DNA of 64,000 nt from Paraescarpia echinospica (taxonomy: Eukaryota > Annelida > Polychaeta > Sabellida > Siboglinidae). Where the stretch lies: NCBI GenBank assembly GCA_020002185.1, contig CM034531.1:83207608-83271607 (forward strand), in the 5' to 3' direction. This document shows, piece by piece, positions 62,001 to 64,000 of the stretch (positions within the stretch are counted from its first letter, which is position 1; each line of letters begins with the position of its first letter). A program made the translations under genes and the position numbers. The notes under the pieces were generated by a model. It searched no databases and was not told the DNA's origin. It worked only from the letters and a program-made list of their open reading frames with translations.

Positions 62001-64000
62001 CACAATAAAAACGGTCAGCAGTTCAAAACCAAACCTCATTAGTAGTTTTTAGATGAGCTTGGTTTCCAAGGATTTAGGTGCAATAGAAGTAATTTTATTA
62101 GGTTTCCAAGGATTTAGGTGCAATAGAAGTTATCTTATTATTATTATATCTTAGTTAAAAATGTAAAACGGTTTCTTTATATCCATTACATTTTGTTTGA
62201 CTGGCAAGTAATCCTACGTTTTTTAAGTAAAGGTTTTTATATAGTGGTATCCATTCCTTAGGACAAAAGCTAAAAAGCACTTGGCACTTTACTCCCTGGC
62301 AGACCTGATCAATCAAACACCATCTCGACTTCTCTGGGAAGCATTTAGCCTTGCTGCAATTACTGTGCAAAAACTATACTGTGCATGCCAATTGGTTCTG
62401 TCAGTAGGCACTTTCTCCAGTTGTCGAGCCTGAAGATTTGTCCATTTCAGATTCGCCTTGAGGCTGTCCCTGTACAACTTCTTATGCTGTCCTTGTCTAC
62501 AACTTCTGTGTGTCAACTCCCCATAGAACAGTTGCCTTAAGTTAATTATTTTAAATAAGGGCTTCTTGGTTAAACATCTAAAAACTATTGATGAGGTTAG
62601 GTTTTGAACTTGTAGACTATTACCCCAGGTAGTACACAAATATCGACCAATATCTATAACCAGGTATCCATTCATACAACTGAGTTAACTGGAACAACAG
62701 GAATGAACTTGTCCAAGAAACGCCAGCAAGAGGATCTGAACCATGAATCTCTCGACTGAAGGGCCGCTGTTCTAACCACTGGGCCACCGCACTCCACTAC
62801 TAGTTGATGTTACCAAATAAAAGCACTTACCATGTTGTAAAAGCCAGTTGATGACAGGGACATTACCCCTGGTGGCCGCCCTATGGAGGGGTGTGAAACC
62901 TTTGGCATTCTGACAGTTTACACTGCAACCTGAAATGAGAGGTAGATTGCAGAAAACTAACCTGGTTGTTTCATCTTAGTCAAAGTGAATTGTTGTTGCT
63001 AAAGTCAGCTGGGACATTTCATGAACAATAGTTTTTGAACATGACATAAATGCAAATGTTTTGACACTGTTACATCTCCACAACAGATCCAGTACATGAG
63101 TTGCGTACATTTTGTTTTAGCAACTTGTAATAAAATCAGAGTCAAAGATGCCCTAATAAGTATAATACATGAAATAATTCTAAGTCTTTCTTCACAAATC
63201 AAATTCTGGATATTTCGCTTTATTTCAAATCCAGATAAAATATTAAATATATTTGTTTTTAATTTCCAGCTGTGATACGTTAAATGCTATTTACAGGAAC
63301 GCTTTTAGAATACCTACTAAATACAGTTGAGCTCGAGTAGATGACTCACCAGCATTGAAGAGTTCCTGCAGCAGTGCCAAGTCTGGCTTCAGAGAGTTGA
63401 GCACCCCGAATGTGGCGAGGTAGAGGGCCGAGTCTTTGTCACTGGTCACAACCTTCACGTCACCTCCTGGGTGACACGACAACATGCAACAGTGCTCAAT
63501 GAATAGTCATGTCATTAGTCATTCATTGAAAGTGAATAAAAAGAAGGTATGCTCTTAATGCACAGTAGCCAATCCACAGGCCCACTCAAACTGTTTTATA
63601 TGTCACCCCTGGCAGATCATATCCAATAACAACTTGACTTCTCTGGTAAGCATTCAGCTACACTGCAATGACTGCACAATGACTATTCATTCACATGTAC
63701 TCACTATAACCAAGTACACATTTCTATGACTACAATATAAGTGAACTGAAAATTGACCAAGTTTCAAAATGGTAGAAAGATTTTCTCAACTAAGAGCAAT
63801 ATATTCCTAAAAGTGGTTTATCAATGATTGAATTTGTTAACTTTGATATGTGAAAAATCGAATGGAATAAATATGTCCATTGTAATAATGCATACAATGG
63901 ATATAAAGTTTTGTTTTTGCTGAGTTACATCTATTTTTAGTATGTTTTCTGGTCCAATAACTCACCATTTATTATGTTAGAAACAACTTTGAAACATAGT
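58825..64000 (-). CDS. ankyrin-repeat protein, 3' part (5' end outside window)
   Basis: Exons on the minus strand, 5' to 3': 64000-63966 (partial), 63466-63350, 62929-62831, 61810-61748, 59009-58825. All junctions are phase 1 with GT-AG sites, and every junction codon is Gly. Visible product: 165 residues with three ankyrin repeats, SDKDSALYLATF then LLQELFNAG; CQNAKGFTPLHRAATRGN then VINWLLQHG; and NLANRFGVYPVDSATNAGHQ then TPLL. A basic, Gln-rich C-terminus follows. The middle repeat is a textbook 33-residue unit on its own 99-nt exon. Ankyrin repeats bind protein partners; the specific family was not recognised. It is convergent with OVCA2. Confidence 0.85.
59027..59240. repeat. 21-bp tandem array, about 10 units
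   Basis: Unit CA(A/G)TACAGCACAGAGGAGTGG. Being 21 bp, it encodes a seven-residue repeat (STEEWQY) on the plus strand. It lies in the last intron of the ankyrin gene, next to the terminal acceptor, where the minus strand reads CCACTCCTC(T/C)-rich sequence. Confidence 0.93.
59610..61080. repeat. 53-bp tandem array, about 28 copies
   Basis: Unit: GATGGTTACTGATGTACGTG, AGTAGGTAGGAGGGCAGCGA, AGGGTGTATACAG. The left two thirds use GTAGGTAGGAGG and the right third GTAGGTTGGAGG, so two subfamilies lie side by side. Several right-end units lack GATGGTTACT. The array is in the last intron of the ankyrin gene. Confidence 0.95.
61390..61680. repeat. about 37-bp tandem array, 7 units
   Basis: Unit: TGATGTCTCATTTATCAGAC then TGCCCATGTGTAGTGGC, with small length changes. 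Intronic, about 70 bases from the 61748 exon end. Confidence 0.9.
61748..61810 (-). CDS. ankyrin gene exon with first half of last repeat
   Basis: Acceptor CACATTGCAG, donor GTAAAT, 63 nt. Encodes ADRNLANRFGVYPVDSATNA, in phase with both neighbours. Confidence 0.85.
62058..62140. repeat. 40-bp direct duplication
   Basis: GGTTTCCAAGGATTTAGGTG then CAATAGAAGTAATTTTATTA occurs twice in tandem, with two to three differences. Intronic. Confidence 0.9.
62230..62796 (-). mobile_element. tRNA-derived SINE, interrupted by a retroelement fragment
   Basis: The left part (to about 62384) matches the SINE body: TTTACTCCCTGGCAGACCTG, CACCATCTCGACTTCTC and TGCTGCAATTACTG. The right part from about 62652 resumes with CCAGGTATCCATTCATACAA and ends with the tRNA-like head. 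On the minus strand that head has an A box (TGGCCCAGTGGTTAGAACA) and a weak B box (GGTTCAGATCC). Its A box is the best preserved of the copies. Confidence 0.8.
62385..62560 (-). pseudogene. RTE/L1-like reverse transcriptase C-terminal fragment inside the SINE
   Basis: Minus-strand frame RQLFYGELTHRSCRQGQHKK, then LYRDSLKANLKW and VPTDRTNWHA. The pattern LFYGEL-x(n)-GGQ-x-x-RYKD-x-LK-x(n)-DRxxW is a well-known C-terminal block of such polymerases. No other part of the element is present. Confidence 0.8.
62831..62929 (-). CDS. ankyrin gene exon with canonical 33-residue repeat
   Basis: Acceptor TCATTTCAG, donor GTAAGT, exactly 99 nt. Encodes the consensus-like CQNAKGFTPLHRAATRGNVP and NWLLQH. 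One exon, one repeat. Confidence 0.92.
63350..63466 (-). CDS. ankyrin gene exon with insertion-bearing repeat
   Basis: Acceptor CACCCAG, donor GTGAGT, 117 nt. Encodes GDVKVVTSDKDSALYLATFG, then VLNSLKPDLALLQELFNA. The inter-helix region is longer than in a standard repeat, and TPLH is replaced by SALY. Confidence 0.85.
63565..63790 (-). mobile_element. tRNA-derived SINE, truncated copy
   Basis: Matches the SINE body (CACCCCTGGCAGATC, TTGACTTCTCTGGTAAGCAT, CTACACTGCAATGACTGC, AAGTGAACTG) but the tRNA-like head is absent or unrecognisable. Intronic in the ankyrin gene. Confidence 0.65.
63966..64000 (-). CDS. ankyrin gene, partial upstream exon
   Basis: Ends at donor GTGAGT in phase 1. The frame reads LCFKVVSNIIN, which joins to GDVKVVTSD of the next exon and fits the end of a preceding repeat. 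The exon continues past the window edge. Confidence 0.65.

Overview
The window is nuclear DNA of an animal. It has GT-AG split genes with short phase-matched exons, AATAAA signals, tRNA-derived SINEs, non-LTR and Ty3/gypsy retroelement remains, microsatellites and a very large amount of minisatellite DNA. The repeat style (tRNA-headed SINEs, CR1- and RTE-type fragments, long tandem arrays) and the divergence of the proteins from vertebrate homologues suggest a marine lophotrochozoan, perhaps a mollusc. That placement is inference; nothing here fixes the species. One assembly gap of exactly 1000 N lies at 11439-12438.

Bases 1-41000 are gene-poor. They hold (GT)n, (CTGT)n, (GA)n and (TA)n microsatellites and at least eight minisatellite arrays with units of about 62, 30, 38, 42, 28, 32, 47 and 41 bp. 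Several arrays have higher-order periodicity. Also present are a CR1-like endonuclease fragment running into the gap, two RTE-like reverse transcriptase scraps, two SINEs, a 545-bp MITE-like element whose terminal inverted repeats are themselves palindromes, and a 1.4-kb palindrome (33039-34414) carrying a tRNA-Thr-like unit in each arm. I found no gene there that I can name. Most long open frames are by-products of repeat arrays.

Bases 41000-57351 contain a complete eight-exon plus-strand gene for an OVCA2/FSH1-family serine hydrolase (236 aa, Ser-Asp-His triad present). All exon phases fit, provided intron 4 uses a GC donor. Intron 5 contains a decayed Ty3/gypsy element (49968-55170) with LTRs, primer site, polypurine tract and gag-pol remains, and a CR1-like fragment is nested in it. 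Introns 1 and 4 carry copies of one interspersed repeat in opposite orientation, bracketing exons 2-4.

Bases 57352-58824 lie between two convergent genes. They hold the OVCA2 3' UTR, which is largely minisatellite, and closely spaced polyadenylation signals on the two strands. From 58825 to the right edge runs the 3' part of a minus-strand ankyrin-repeat gene (five exons seen, all junctions phase 1, 5' end outside the window). Its introns hold 21-, 53- and about 37-bp arrays, two SINE copies and an RTE-like fragment. I see no operon or multi-gene pathway. The two genes are linked only by position.
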